NCBI GenBank assembly: GCA_001931905.2 | Contig: MSJI02000650.1 | Coordinates: 44,851-108,850 of the forward strand | From: Cladosporium sp. IMV 00045 | Taxonomy: Eukaryota > Ascomycota > Dothideomycetes > Cladosporiales > Cladosporiaceae | Length of the DNA: 64,000 nucleotides | Direction of reading: 5' to 3' | Part shown: positions 47,031 through 58,611 of the stretch, one piece after another | How positions within the stretch are numbered: position 1 is the stretch's first letter | Layout: each line of letters begins with the position of its first letter | Made by a program: the position numbers and the translations under genes | Notes under the pieces: generated by a model | Databases searched by the model: none | Seen by the model: only the letters and a program-made list of their open reading frames with translations | Told to the model about the DNA's origin: nothing

Positions 47031-48718
47031 GGCGATCCCAACATTCGCTTGGTCTTTGTCAAAGATCCAAGCCACATTCTCCAGGGTCAGTCCCCGAGTC
47101 TCCGGGTATCCGAACCACACACAAAAGACCATGACGATCAGAATCGCCAGGAAGACGAAATAGTACTTCCACTGAATGGCGTCGAGAGCGATGGGGTTGA
47201 CGAAGGTGTTGAAGAAAGTGAAGCCGAGCGAGGTCATCTGAACGAGAGCGAGACCCTTGGCGCGCAACTGGTAAGGCCAGATCTCGATCGGGTAAGAAAC
47301 GACAAGCGGAGTGAGGGCGATGTCGTAACCGAAGAAGAAACTGTGCAACAACTTATCAGCAATTATCCATGGCCCAATGGATCGACTTCGGACGACACTT
47401 GCATGAAGAGGAATGGAATGACCGCCAGTCCCGTGGCGGAATCTTGCGTGGAAGCAAAGCTGCCTGACAAGCCAGTGATAACAATATAAGACACAAGCAT
47501 CGTGAGGGCCTGAAAAATGGTTAGCGATAGCCGCAAAGCCCACTGGGTGATACTGACAGAAGACATGAACAAGAATCGACGTCCGAGACGATCCACCAAA
47601 AGAGCTGCAAGCATGGCCCAGAAAAGGTTCCAAATTTGCAGGCAAGCCGAAATGAGCGTCTGGTCCGTCACAGATGTGATTCCTACGGAGTTGAGAATGA
47701 TACTAAGATAGTAGGACACCACACCGTTGCCGCACCATTGAGCGAAGGTGCCAAGAGACAGACTGATGAACAGACGGTGGCGGTTGCCAGGAGTGGCCCA
47801 CAGATCGTTCCACGAGGAGTATTGCTCGGCTTCCTTCTCAGCTTGAAGGGTCTGCTGAATCTCTGCCATTTCAAACTCAATCAACGGGCTGTTGATGTTG
47901 CCACCGACGTGAAGGTCTGCTAGATTCTGACGTGCTTCCTCAACGCGATCCTTGGAAACAAGCCAACGCGGGGACTCCGGGATCATGATCAAGCCAGGAA
48001 GTCCGAGGAGAGGAAGTAGCACTTGGAGCAGAGAAGGGATTCGCCATGCAAAAGAATCAGAGTACAAACGAGTGCCGAAGGTAGCCCATGCGGCGATTAC
48101 AGCACCAAAGTGCCAGCCACAGTTGTACTGAGGACGGAAGCATTAACGTAAATTGAAGAGGGCGTAATAGAATCTGGATCAACATACCATGGCAGAACAG
48201 ATGCCCCGGTGCGTGGGGAACGCGTTCTCGGCGATAAGTAGAGGCACGGACAAAGTGAAACCTTGCGAGAATCCCTGGAACAGACGAGCAACCACGAAAG
48301 CGGCATCATTTTGGGCGGATGTCTGAACAGCAATGCCGACAGCGCAGCACAGCAGACTGATCCATACCGGAAACTTGCGTCCGTAGCGATTGGACACCCA
48401 GGCTGCCACGGGATAACCCAGGGCACAGCCGAGCGAGTAGATGCCATTGATAAAGCCTAGCCAGGCGCCAGAGGGATTGTCCATGAACTCTCGCCATTGC
48501 GGAAGGGCGAGAAGACCGTTCATAAGAGAGCCGTCGAAGCCGTTGGAGCCAGAGAAAAGCATTAGAGAGATCACACAGATGTTCGTCTTGATGAGGTAGC
48601 CTTTCTTCCACCAGGGTGTGCCGTCTTTTGGAAGTACATTCTCAAGCTGGTCGGTGGTTGCTCCAGGGTTCTCAGCGACATCTGGTAATTCAGCAACATT
48701 TTTCTCCGGGACACCCAT
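46887..48718 (-). CDS. MFS sugar transporter with replaced C-terminal tail (block C copy)
   Basis: Exons 48718-48188, 48127-47558, 47509-47403 and 47340-46887 join in phase to give 553 residues. The 12-segment core and all sugar-porter motifs match the B copy, up to ENVAWIFDKDQANVGI. There the natural last 20 residues are lost and the frame runs on for about 47 residues (APEYSRLQRFCRVRLALQAA...) through antisense-free but out-of-frame Apple-gene linker DNA. The third intron has a GC donor (GCAAGT) where B has GTAAGT. The membrane core is complete, so transport may survive, but the cytosolic tail, often needed for trafficking or turnover, is foreign. Confidence 0.8.
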
Positions 48719-50021
48719 GATGTTCAAGGCCTGTTGAACGAATGTGAGGAGGATATGGGAACAAAAAGTGCAAACAGAAGCGTTGTCGATTAGCGAGAGT
48801 AGACCGGCCAACTCCTTGTGGAGGCAAAGAAGTGTTGAGAATGGAGTGGATGTCCCAACGAGTCGTGAAGTGAGGGCGACATGAAGTCTTTATATCGGCG
48901 TCCTGTCCTAAGTGCATCATGAACCTCTGATGCCCGGTAGCCAAAACATACCCAACAAGGCCAAGGTTGCCCCTCCCATACCGGCATTTCTCCTCCCACG
49001 AGGACCCATTTCACGATGCCATTGTCGTCCAGACCTGGTCACGGTTGGAGAAGTGAAGATTTGGCTCCACATAAGTATGGAGTCTTGAACGGCTTGACGC
49101 GAGTCGTGCGTCCTCTTGGCTACTGCTCGAAATGCCGCAAGCGGCACTGAAATTCGGCCACCCCAGCAACACTCGAGCAAGCACGGCATGCGTAGGCACA
49201 CTTTCCATTCCACCTTGGGACTCCAGCGTGCGGCTGCGATCAATCACGTGTGTCCAGTGGAGACAAGAAAGAGGCGGGACTGTGTGAGGCCTGTAGGAGA
49301 TGCGGACCGTGTTTCCTGGCCAAGTGGGTCCATCTAATGAGATATCGGAGCCCCATGGGTGCGCGGAGAATTAAGACAGTGAATCGCGGAGAAATCACAA
49401 ACCCTAAGCACTTGTGAATCACGTCTTCCCTTGGCTGATGGCGGGGATCCCCGTTGTGTGCCGGTTTCCTGGAGTTGATGGCATTGCTCCGATGCTGATT
49501 AAGAACAAAGGATCGTTGTCCAATGGCTGTAGACTTGTATGGCGATACCTTACATTACTCATGTTTCACTTCACGTTTTGCATGAGAAGTCAAAAGTCGC
49601 GTGGCCTGAAGCTTTCCAACTTCAGATTGACGGATCGACTTCAGCGCATCTTCGCCCGGATGGGAGCATACCCGGTCGCCGGCGTTTTCTGGCATCACCG
49701 CTATATCACCGCATCAGGACCTACCTCTCTACAGGCTATTAGCGGTAGTAGGCTTCTGGCCTGCTAAATAACGATGAGCCGACGAATCGATTTTATGCTC
49801 TGCACACGGTGGCAAGATGGCTCTCCCTATGTGGTTCCATCTCGGCCTCAACCCAGCCGCTGGGATCCGAGTTATAGCGACTATTTGATCGTCTTGCAAG
49901 GGACGAGTACATAAGTAGGTGGGTATTCGACTTTTCTTTTTTGGTCCAGCGCAGAGCTACTCTCATTCTCAACCTCATCTCCTACCACACGATCGTCGCC
50001 TTACTCGCTCGCTCCATCAAC
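48719..50021. promoter_or_regulatory. divergent promoter of MFS transporter (-) and GH3 (+), block C
   Basis: It is conserved with 24236-25559 of block B, including TATAAAG (48894-48888, minus strand) and CACGTG (49245-49250). It lacks the 16-bp palindrome found in B. Confidence 0.6.
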
Positions 50022-52733
50022 ATGTCCACGTCAAAGGCGGAGAGCGTACTGCCAACGCTGACTTTGGAAGAAAAGGTCAGATATACGATTCCAATCGAGA
50101 TGACATGAATTAAATAGGCCACACAGATCAAGCTGCTTGCCGGCTCCAACTTCTGGGAAACTACAGCCATCCCTGAGAAAGGCGTTCCTGCACTCAAGGT
50201 GAGTCTCAGGTGCTGATCTACTTTGTCCTTGTCCCGTCCTTGGGCAGGCAGAGGATGCCCCACGCGCCAGTTTTTCGCTCCATACTAACGGCAGCAGACA
50301 TCTGATGGCCCAAATGGAGCCCGTGGTGCCTCTTTCAAGGGCAACATCACAGCCGCTTGCTTTCCCGCCGCGTGCAGTGTGGCCTCGACGTTCGATGTCG
50401 ACGTCGCGTACCGTATCGGAGTAGGTCTTGGAGAAGAGACTCTCACTAAGGGTGCCAGATGTATCCTTGGCCCGACCATGTGCAACCATCGTCACCCTCT
50501 TGGCGGGCGTAACTTTGAGAGTTTCTCGGAAGACCCCTACCTAGCTGGCAAGCTTGCTGCGCAAAACGTGCGTGGTGTGCAGTCGACAGGCGTCTCGGCG
50601 ACCATCAAGCATTATGCTGCTAACGAGCAGGAGACTCTTCGACTCAGCGTCGACGAAATCGTTAGTGAGCGGGCATTACGGGAGATCTACTTGAAGCCAT
50701 TCGAAATTGCTGTCAAGGAGTCTAAACCTCGCGCCGTGATGACGGCGTACAACAAGGTCAACGGTCACCACGCTGATTCTCAGCCTTTTCTTCTTCAACA
50801 AGTCTTACGAGGCGATTGGGGCTGGAACGGCCTGGTCATGAGCGACTGGGGTGGCGTCAACTCCACCGCCGCGGCTCTGAACGCCGGTCTTGACCTTGAG
50901 ATGCCTGGTCCCTCGCGCTGGAGGCAGGTAGGAGATGTCATGAAAGCTGTCAAGGCCGGCGAAGTCTCAGAGAAGACCATCGATGAATCAGCCCTCCGTG
51001 TCTTGCGATTTCTGGAAGAGCAGAAGTGCTTCGAGGACTCAACCATTCCCGACGAGCGAGCTATCGACAAACCTGAGCACCAGTCTCTTATCCGTGAGGC
51101 GGGATCTAAGGGAATCGTTCTGCTCAAGAACGATCATGAAATTCTCCCCCTGACCAAGGAGAAAGTTTCTGGAAAGAAGATTGCTCTCTTTGGTCTGGCC
51201 AAAGAATGCCTGTCAAGCGGAGGTGGCAGTGCCGCCGTGAGCGCCCACCACAAAATTACTCCCTGGGACGCACTCAAGGACGCTTGGAAAAATGACGACG
51301 TCGAACTTGTCTTTGCTGAAGGTATGTATGCGACAATTGCCGTGTTGACTTGAATCATACTAACCACTCCGCCAGGTGCCTCCACCTTGCGTCAGCTGCC
51401 TCTCATCACAGAGAACGTCGTCGATACTGAGGGCAACGCGGGTTTTACACTCCGCAGGTACAAGGTTGGAGAAACCGAATCTTGTCAAACTACCAGCCAT
51501 CCCAATTCCGAGATCTCCCTGCAATATATCTTCCCCTTCAGCAACACAAACCTCGAGCTGGAAGGTGTCCTGACCGCTCCTAAAACTGCAACCTACTACA
51601 TGACCCTAACCGGTCTCGGTCCATCCAAGGTCATCATCAACAACGACACTATCTACGAGCAGGAAGACAGCAGCTCCGACCCAATGGGATTTCTCCTTGG
51701 TGGCGTATCAGCACCTCTAGTGGAATTCAACGTCGAAGCCGGGGAGAAATACAACATTCTAGTCACGAGCATTCCACCCACCGCTCGCGAAAACGAGGAC
51801 CTGGGCATTCTCGAAGGCAAGGTCGGGTTCCGCCTTGGCTACATCTTGCAAGAAGAGCACGACAAAGACATCCTCAGCGAGGCAGTCGCTCTCGCCAAAG
51901 CAGCCGACTACTCCATCGTCTTTACCGGGCACACCACCGAATGGGAGACCGAAGGACAAGACCAAGTCAGCTTCAATCTGCCCAAAGATGGTAGCCAAGA
52001 CCGGCTGGTATCGGGCGTCGCAGCCGCAAACCCCCAAACCATCGTCGTCAACTCCACCGGTGTCGCTGTCGCCATGCCCTGGCTGGATCAGATCAAGGGC
52101 CTCATGCAAGCCTGGTTCCCCGGTCAAGAAGCCGGCCACTCGATCGCAGATGTCCTCACGGGCGCCATCAATGCCGAGGGCCACCTGACCGCCACCCTGC
52201 CCAAGAGACTCGAAGACTGCGCAGCTTACGGCAATTTTCCGGGCGAGTACAAGGGGCGCCAGCTGACGGTCAAATACGCCGAGGGAGTCTTCGTCGGCTA
52301 CAGGCACTGGGACAACTTGCCAGCGGACAAGATCAACTTCCCCTTCGGCTTTGGTCTTTCCTACACCAGCTTCGATTTCTCCGAGTTGGACGTCGTCGAG
52401 AAGGGCCCCAGTGAATGGGCAGTCTCAGTCAAAGTGTCGAACACGGGTTCCATCCGCGGCGCCATCGCCGTGCAAGTGTACGTCGGTAGCAGCAAGCGAG
52501 TGCCGGAGAACCCGGTCAAGGCGCTCGTGGCGTTTAGAAAAGCTCGGCTCGATGCTGGGGAGGCGCAAACTGTGAGTCTGATTGTCAAGGCTCGCGATTT
52601 CGCTTCGTGGAGCGAGCAGGATCAGCGGTGGAAAGTCGAGGCTGGCGAGTACGATTTCAGCATTGGAAGGAATGCAGCCGAGCTGCTGTCGACTGCGAAG
52701 GTGCCTGTTCAGGGGCTGTCCGAGGAGGCCTAG
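50022..52733 (+). CDS. GH3 beta-glucosidase with PA14 insert (block C copy)
   Basis: Exons 50022-50075, 50127-50198, 50298-51321 and 51376-52733 have the same lengths as in block B and give 835 residues. The nucleophile region reads LVMSDWGG, so the catalytic Asp is kept. I count about 13 differences over the 341 residues of exon 3, mostly conservative. The first residue of exon 3 is Thr where B has Met. No stop or frameshift is present, so this copy looks functional although its neighbours in C are damaged. Confidence 0.93.
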
Positions 52734-53358
52734 GGTGCTATGACGGAAGTGTGAGATGCATGTGAATATGCGAGTTGATGAGGTCCGATTAGATAAGGCG
52801 CCACCCTGAGCAAACGGAAGTGTTGTTGTTAAGTAGAACTTTCCACTCGCAACGCCACCCTCGCACTCCATCAACAGTACCAGAAGCGACACCCAGCTGC
52901 GGTAACAAAATACCCAAAACCAACCCATCAATCTCACATTTCGCCCACCAAACAGAATAATCATTACGATAGTCACCCTCGCGTCGCCTTATCTGAATAC
53001 AAGCGCCGAGCACTCAGCACGGTACCCTAGGAGCATTTGATGCTCCTGGGGTATCGCGCCATTCATCCCACTGACGGAGAAACCACACCTTTCGCAAAGT
53101 CAAATCATTCTGGCACTGAAGCATATCCACCGATAAATGTGTGCAATCTGATCAACGCAAAATTGAATATCTCGCTGTTTTGGTGCGCTTTACAGCATGG
53201 TCGTGGCTCCTTCCTGTCCTGCTCGGCTTCCTCTGTTCTAAACATGAGGCAGTCGCGTCTCACCATGCTACACAGTCGCCCGCTCTGCTTTTCCATCTTC
53301 TTCTTCCTCCTTCATCTTCAACCTGCTTTGCCACATTCGACACTTTGCTCTGCGCACG
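52734..53358. other. intergenic region after GH3 with conserved hairpin, block C
   Basis: Equivalent to 28269-28883 of block B. It holds the inverted repeat annotated at 53017-53059 and no supported gene. Confidence 0.5.
53017..53059. repeat. hairpin-forming inverted repeat (block C copy)
   Basis: The left arm 53021-53036 (GGTACCCTAGGAGCAT) pairs with the right arm 53040-53055. Compared with block B, left-arm G has become A and the facing C has become T, keeping the pair, while another A-T pair has become G-T. The loop differs (TTG versus TAG). Confidence 0.75.
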
Positions 53359-54240
53359 ATGGATTCAGCACTTCAACTGTCCGGCATGTCAACCAACAAT
53401 GGAGGTCCAAGTGCTCTCGTCAAGCGCGAACCAGCGCCGCAGGGACCCAGCAATCTCACCTTGAGAAGAAGGAGACAAAGACAGAGAAGGTCGCTTAGAA
53501 AGGCAAACAGGAAGATCCAGGACCTGCAAGCAATTCTGAATCGAAGCCCTGAAGCGCTTCGAAGGATCGAGGCAGAAGTAACCGCTCTTCAGGTCAAGCT
53601 CGTCGCCCATCCTCTCACGTCAACCACTGCCTTTGGTTTAGGAGACCCACCGGCCATACTACCAGCCGAGCGCCATCTTCATGATGCTGAATATACCCGC
53701 ATTGAGCGGCATCCTGGCAGCGCCTACCGAACAGAGACTCAGCACACATGCCCCCTTCCAGCGTCAAATGCTTTGCTCGGCCAAGATAGCCAACCGGTCA
53801 TGCAGTCATTGAAGCGCCATTTCAAAGAAGACGTGGATGACTATGGAAACGCAGAGATCATCAACACGGAGCTACCCTTCGACACCACCCACCCAATGCA
53901 GGTTCAGCCCATTGGAAGAGGAGGGCCGAAGCTCAAGCAGAGGAAGACGGAAGTTGCAAGTTCGAATGCCAGCATGGTGAAAGACGCCGAGCTAGAGCTG
54001 TCATTCGAATCATACATCCGCATTCCTCGCCGACCTGCTTCCCACACAGCCCCAGCAAGTCGAAGCACCGACCGCCTGAATGAGCTGCACCAGCGTGTGA
54101 ATGCTGCTGGATTCCATCAAGCGCCCCTGAATGCACCTAGGACTGCACCAAAGCTAGAAGACCCTATGTACGAGGTGCTCCTCGCAGCCAGGCTCCCAAG
54201 CTCCTTCGACACACAAAGCAGTGATTGCTCCTATCTCTGA
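53359..54240 (+). CDS. basic/coiled-coil protein of unknown function, shortened (block C copy)
   Basis: A single exon of 293 residues. The N-terminal basic stretch and coiled coil match block B (LRRRRQRQRRSLRKANRKIQ). After about residue 270 the sequence diverges, and a TGA at 54238-54240 ends the frame with SSFDTQSSDCSYL. The old C-terminus is still legible downstream in another frame (SVKNPPSTPSPSFTANKGKT, then ISDAILLSS), so an indel has shortened the protein by about 45 residues. Function is unknown. Confidence 0.6.
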   Translation: MDSALQLSGMSTNNGGPSALVKREPAPQGPSNLTLRRRRQRQRRSLRKANRKIQDLQAILNRSPEALRRIEAEVTALQVKLVAHPLTSTTAFGLGDPPAILPAERHLHDAEYTRIERHPGSAYRTETQHTCPLPASNALLGQDSQPVMQSLKRHFKEDVDDYGNAEIINTELPFDTTHPMQVQPIGRGGPKLKQRKTEVASSNASMVKDAELELSFESYIRIPRRPASHTAPASRSTDRLNELHQRVNAAGFHQAPLNAPRTAPKLEDPMYEVLLAARLPSSFDTQSSDCSYL

Positions 54241-55134
54241 TACTCTTGGGTCCGTCAAAAATCCACCATCGACACCGTCTCCCAGCTTCACAGCAAATAA
54301 AGGCAAGACAATCTCGGACGCAATCCTACTCAGTTCCGATGTGTGATCATATTCGGACTCCGGCCTTCTCACCCAAGCAGTTCGACCTCGTGCCGCCGTG
54401 TATGCTCAACTCATTGAGTCAGCGAAGCTGGTTCGCGCTTCTCAATGTCGACCGAACTCCAATAAGCTGCTATCATCACCATTAGCCCAGCATAAGAACG
54501 TGCTCGCCACCCAGACGTTCGCATCCTCGAGAATCGACAATCAACAGATCTCCGTCTCATTTTGCTTCCTTTGCTTGCTCGAGAACCCAGTTATCGCATG
54601 GCATGAAACTTTTCCAGCATTTAGACTACGATAAGTCGGTCAGAAGGGTTGCGCCAGATGGGGGTACCGCGCGTCTTTGCTCTTTTCACTTGCCTTAGCT
54701 TAGGTAGCAGCTTTCATACAAGATTTCCAGTCAATTCAGTCTAACAGTCCCACCTGCATTGACTTCACCTCTTTCCCTGCGAGCGAGGACAGTACGCTAC
54801 TCTACCTCATTCAAACTTCCTGTAGTTGTATCATGGAAAGAAGTCTCTACTGCCATTGACCAAACAATTCTTTGAATGAAAATCGATCTATCTTCTGTAC
54901 ATTTGCTTTTCATCTGTAATCGCCAGAGCAATCTAGAAAAGTCTCGACAAGAGAACAAAGACGCCATGTATCCCTGTATATAATATTCGGAGAAGCCAAA
55001 GAAAAGACGTAATTCGTACACTTCCACGCGACGCATCCTGTCCGCCTATTGCGCCGTGGTCAGGCTCTTCGAGATTTTTCAAAAATTCCCACAACAATCA
55101 TATATGCAGTCTCAGCATCGCTCCCTCCTACATC
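54241..55134. other. intergenic region, block C
   Basis: It contains the out-of-frame remnant of the coiled-coil gene's 3' end to about 54347, then DNA that matches B in part. No further gene is seen. Confidence 0.5.
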
Positions 55135-58100
55135 TTACAACCCCCTCCCCCGTCTAAAATAATCATAACTCGTATCCTCCTCCCCCTGACTCCCAGGCGT
55201 GCCCAGATCCTCCGGCCTAGTAGTATGCAACGGACCATAGCCACCAGGCGTGGGCACGGGCACGCGCGCCGGCGTGCGCGAAGGCGAAGGGCTGCTCGCC
55301 ATGCGCGCCGCGCTGTTGACCAGACGCGCCCTGTCGACGGAGCGCTCGCTGCCGGAGGGGCTGGGGTCGCGGCCGAGGACGGGCGTCTTGTGGTAGCCGC
55401 GCGGGTACTCTGTCTCGTCGTTGTTGACGTGCGTGACGTCGGAGTCACCCGAGTCCTCGCGGTAGTGGGCGCGGGAGCGGGACTGGCTGCGCTCGTCGCT
55501 GTCGTTCGTCTTCCATGTGTCCGTGCGCGTGATGTCCGTCATCATGCTGCCGGGGGTGCCGGGGCGCATGAGGTCGGCGGCGTGGCCGTAGAGTTCGCCG
55601 TCGCCGCCGGCTTGCTCGCGGAATTCGGGGCGGTTCTTGTAGTTCTCGAAGTCCATGTTGGACTCGTCGACGACTTCGAAGCCGGGGAAGACGTCGGAGC
55701 TCTTGCCGGGCTTGGTGGCGTCCATCGAGTCCATGTACACGTCGCTGTAGCCGGCGGCGAAGCGGTTGTCGTCCAAGGAGGTGCGGCCGCCGTAGACTTG
55801 CTTGAGCATGTGCTGGGCCTTCTTGCTGACCATGGGGGTCATGAGAGGCTGGTAGAGGACAGGGTGGCCGAAACGGGTGCCGACGTTCTTCGTGCTCTTG
55901 CGGCCCTTGCGCTCGGTATCGGCAACCTCGGCGTCAGTCATGGCCTTGCCCTTCTGGTACCAGTGGATGGATTCGTCGAAAGTCCTCGCGCAGTACCATT
56001 TGAATCCAGCAATGAGGAAAGGCAGCGGGCCAAGACAGCCAAGCATGATGAAGTTCTGGCCATAAATACCCTTGAGGCCAACGATCAGGGCGACGATGAT
56101 ATTGCTGAGCACAACAGCCACAAGCATGCGGTTGTAGATGGTACGCCAGAACATGCCACCAGACTCATACTTGGTCACGAAGACGTAAAGAAGCAAGTAC
56201 TTCTTCAGGTAAGAATCAAGCCAGAAATAGAAAGCCGCAACGGGTAGCACAAGAGGCTGCAGGAAAGAAAAGCCCAGTGCGACAGTCGAGTAGAAAAGGA
56301 AGTAGTTGTAGTAAGCCGCGTAGTCGAAAGGCTGAGGCGCGGAGAGCTCGATCAATTCGCGAGGAGTAGGAGCCAGGAAGCGCTTGGAGAAAGATCGCCA
56401 GGCCAAGTTGACGAGCTGACTGAGATCGATGGCAGCACCGAGGTTACGCTGCAGCAGCCAGGAAATCCAATAAGGAGAGATGCCAATGAGCGTGTTCAGA
56501 ATCTTATCGGCGAAGCCCCTCTGATCTGCAACCACATCCCAAGGGTCCTCACCGGCTTCGTTGCTTGCATTGACGATCTTGATGACGAAACCGAAGATGG
56601 TCGCGAACAGCGAGAACAGGATGAGGTTGTTGACAAGGAAGAAAAGGTAGAGTTTGTGGGTGACGTGGCGTTCTCTGGAGGTTTTGGTAACGTCGCCGGC
56701 ATTGATGCAAAGCCTGCGGAAGATGCGAGGGAGGAAGTAATAGAAGAGTGTAGTGACAGCCGGGGCGGCAACACCCTGAACGATACCCCACCATTGAGCA
56801 TGATCATTCATGGAAGTAGCAAAGCCAGGCCAGAGAGCGGCGAGGTTGGTCAAATCGGCAAGGAAGATGGCAATGAAGATGTTAGGACCAACCCACAAGA
56901 AAGTCAAAAGAGCGATCCAGAGGTTGTTGATGAAGTTTTTCCACTTGCGATCCTTCCTCAACAGCTTCATGTTCTTCCATACCAGGTCGTGTGGTCGTGG
57001 CGCGAGGCGAATATCCGTATCGTAAGGACCCTTCTTTCTCGCAATGTATGCAACACTGTGGGCTTCTGAGATCTTCTCGTAACTAGCAAAACCAAACGGC
57101 AGAGCATTGCGCTTGTCCACCGATTCGCGAACTTCCTTGATCTGGATCTCAAGCTCCTTGATGCGAGCGGTCAGATACTCGATAGCATCAACCTTCTGAC
57201 CTTTTGTGTAGGAGCTGTCATTCTTTGAGACCTTGCACGTTGGCCTCTTGGCAGGCAGCTTGTCAGGGTTCTTCAGGTATTTCGCCAGATATCCCTCCAG
57301 ATTGCGAACGTTCTCTTCGTGCTCTTCGACCAAATCGGGCAAGTCTTTCACGTTTCTTGCAATGGCCGCCCTGGGAACGCTGTCGGTCGCTCTGACCTCG
57401 TCCGTAATGCGAGTGATTCCATCGTCAGATCTGTACTCCTTAGGAATATCAGTAAGCATCAGCGTACGAGAGTGCAGACTGCGCTGGTATTCCGAGCTGT
57501 CGAAGTAAGCTCTTCGCAGGCGAACAATGGCTCGGTAGTTGCGCCAGAGAAAGTAGAACACGACAGCGTCAAAGATGTAGACCAGAGGAATCAGAGCCCA
57601 AAGCCCTTGGCTCGAGCCCATGTTTCTGGGAGTGATCTTCATGAAGAAGCTGTCGTTGTACTTGTAAGCGGAACTGTCTTCCTGCCTCTTCCTGAAACCT
57701 CCACTGGAAGTGTCGCCTGTCACCAAGTACGTTGGGATGAGCACCGCGCAACCAATAACACTCAAAATGATGAAGATGTTACGCAGCATGTGAGCCACAC
57801 GCATGAACACGGCAGCATCCAGGCCGACTTTGTCCACGAAATCCTGCTCTTTTGTTTTTGCAATTGGCGGGATCCAGTCGAAGATACCCTTGCTGATCTG
57901 TGGAGGCGCATGTTTACTGTCGGCGTGCTTAGCGCGCGGTGCGTAGACGACGCTGTTGTATGGTCGGAGCAAGCAAAAGGCGAGGGCGGCCAGTAGTGTT
58001 AGACCGAGGGATGTACCAAGGGAAGAGTAGAAAGCACTGTCTGAGAGCTGTACTGGCTGTTAGTGACGGCTTGAAAAGTGATAGAAAGCAAAGTGTCCTT

Positions 58101-58198
58101 ACCTGGCCAGAGAAGCCTTCTCCCAATAGATCCAGAAGCTTTTGTGTTCGGTCGTCATCTTGCCTTGAGAATAGCGTGCGGTCCATTACGGACGACAT
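55135..58198 (-). CDS. CSC1/OSCA-like calcium-permeable channel (DUF221/RSN1 family), full length
   Basis: Exons 58198-58103 and 58047-55135 join in phase to give 1002 residues. The N-terminal RSN1_TM-like part has a first membrane segment (SLGLTLLAALAFCLLRPYNS) and TKEQDFVDKVGLDAAVFMRV. The cytosolic PHM7-like domain follows, with RTLMLTDIPKEYRSDDGITR and VEEHEENVRNLEGYLAKYL. The pore-bearing DUF221 block starts at NLWIALLTFLWVGPNIFIAI and includes FAYYF-like aromatic segments. A 220-residue Ser/Arg/Asp-rich cytosolic tail ends DTSYDYFRRGRGL. Family members are osmosensitive or lipid-scrambling channels of plasma membrane or ER. The block B copy of its 3' part is nearly identical. Confidence 0.92.
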
Positions 58199-58582
58199 GC
58201 TGGGTGGGTGTGTGTCGAGTGTCGTATGCGGTTCAAGAAAAGCCAATGCAACAAAGCTTAAATGACCACTCTGCAGTGAAGGCCAGTGGCCCAGTGCCAA
58301 TAGAATGCCGATGAAGTAGCGACCGTGAATGAATAAGAAACAAATAAACCAGTAACAGTGAGTATGCGAGTGCAGTCGTAGTAATACAGAAAACAGTCGT
58401 GGGGGTGTCAAGCAACCAAGGCCAGGAACAAGGAAAGATAGTCCAAAGGAAGTAAAGAGAGAAACGAGGTTTGCGTGTGGTGTCTCAGCAGCAGCTAGTA
58501 GCTTCGTTCCCAACAAAGCCTACTTTTCTTTTGCACGTCGTCACACCCTCGGTTCCAGACAAGACTGCAGGTGGTAGTGCAA

Positions 58583-58611
58583 GGTACTCAGGTACTCAGG
58601 TACTCAGGTAC
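58583..58611 (+). repeat. 8-bp tandem repeat GGTACTCA, three copies plus part of a fourth
   Basis: GGTACTCA repeats three times and ends with GGTAC. It lies about 390 bp upstream of the CSC1-like start codon. Confidence 0.85.

Noticed and set aside
55225..56247. Ala/Arg/Val-rich 340-residue plus-strand frame (also 30710-31456)
   Set aside because: Antisense to the CSC1-like gene in both copies; low complexity caused by the GC-rich tail on the other strand.
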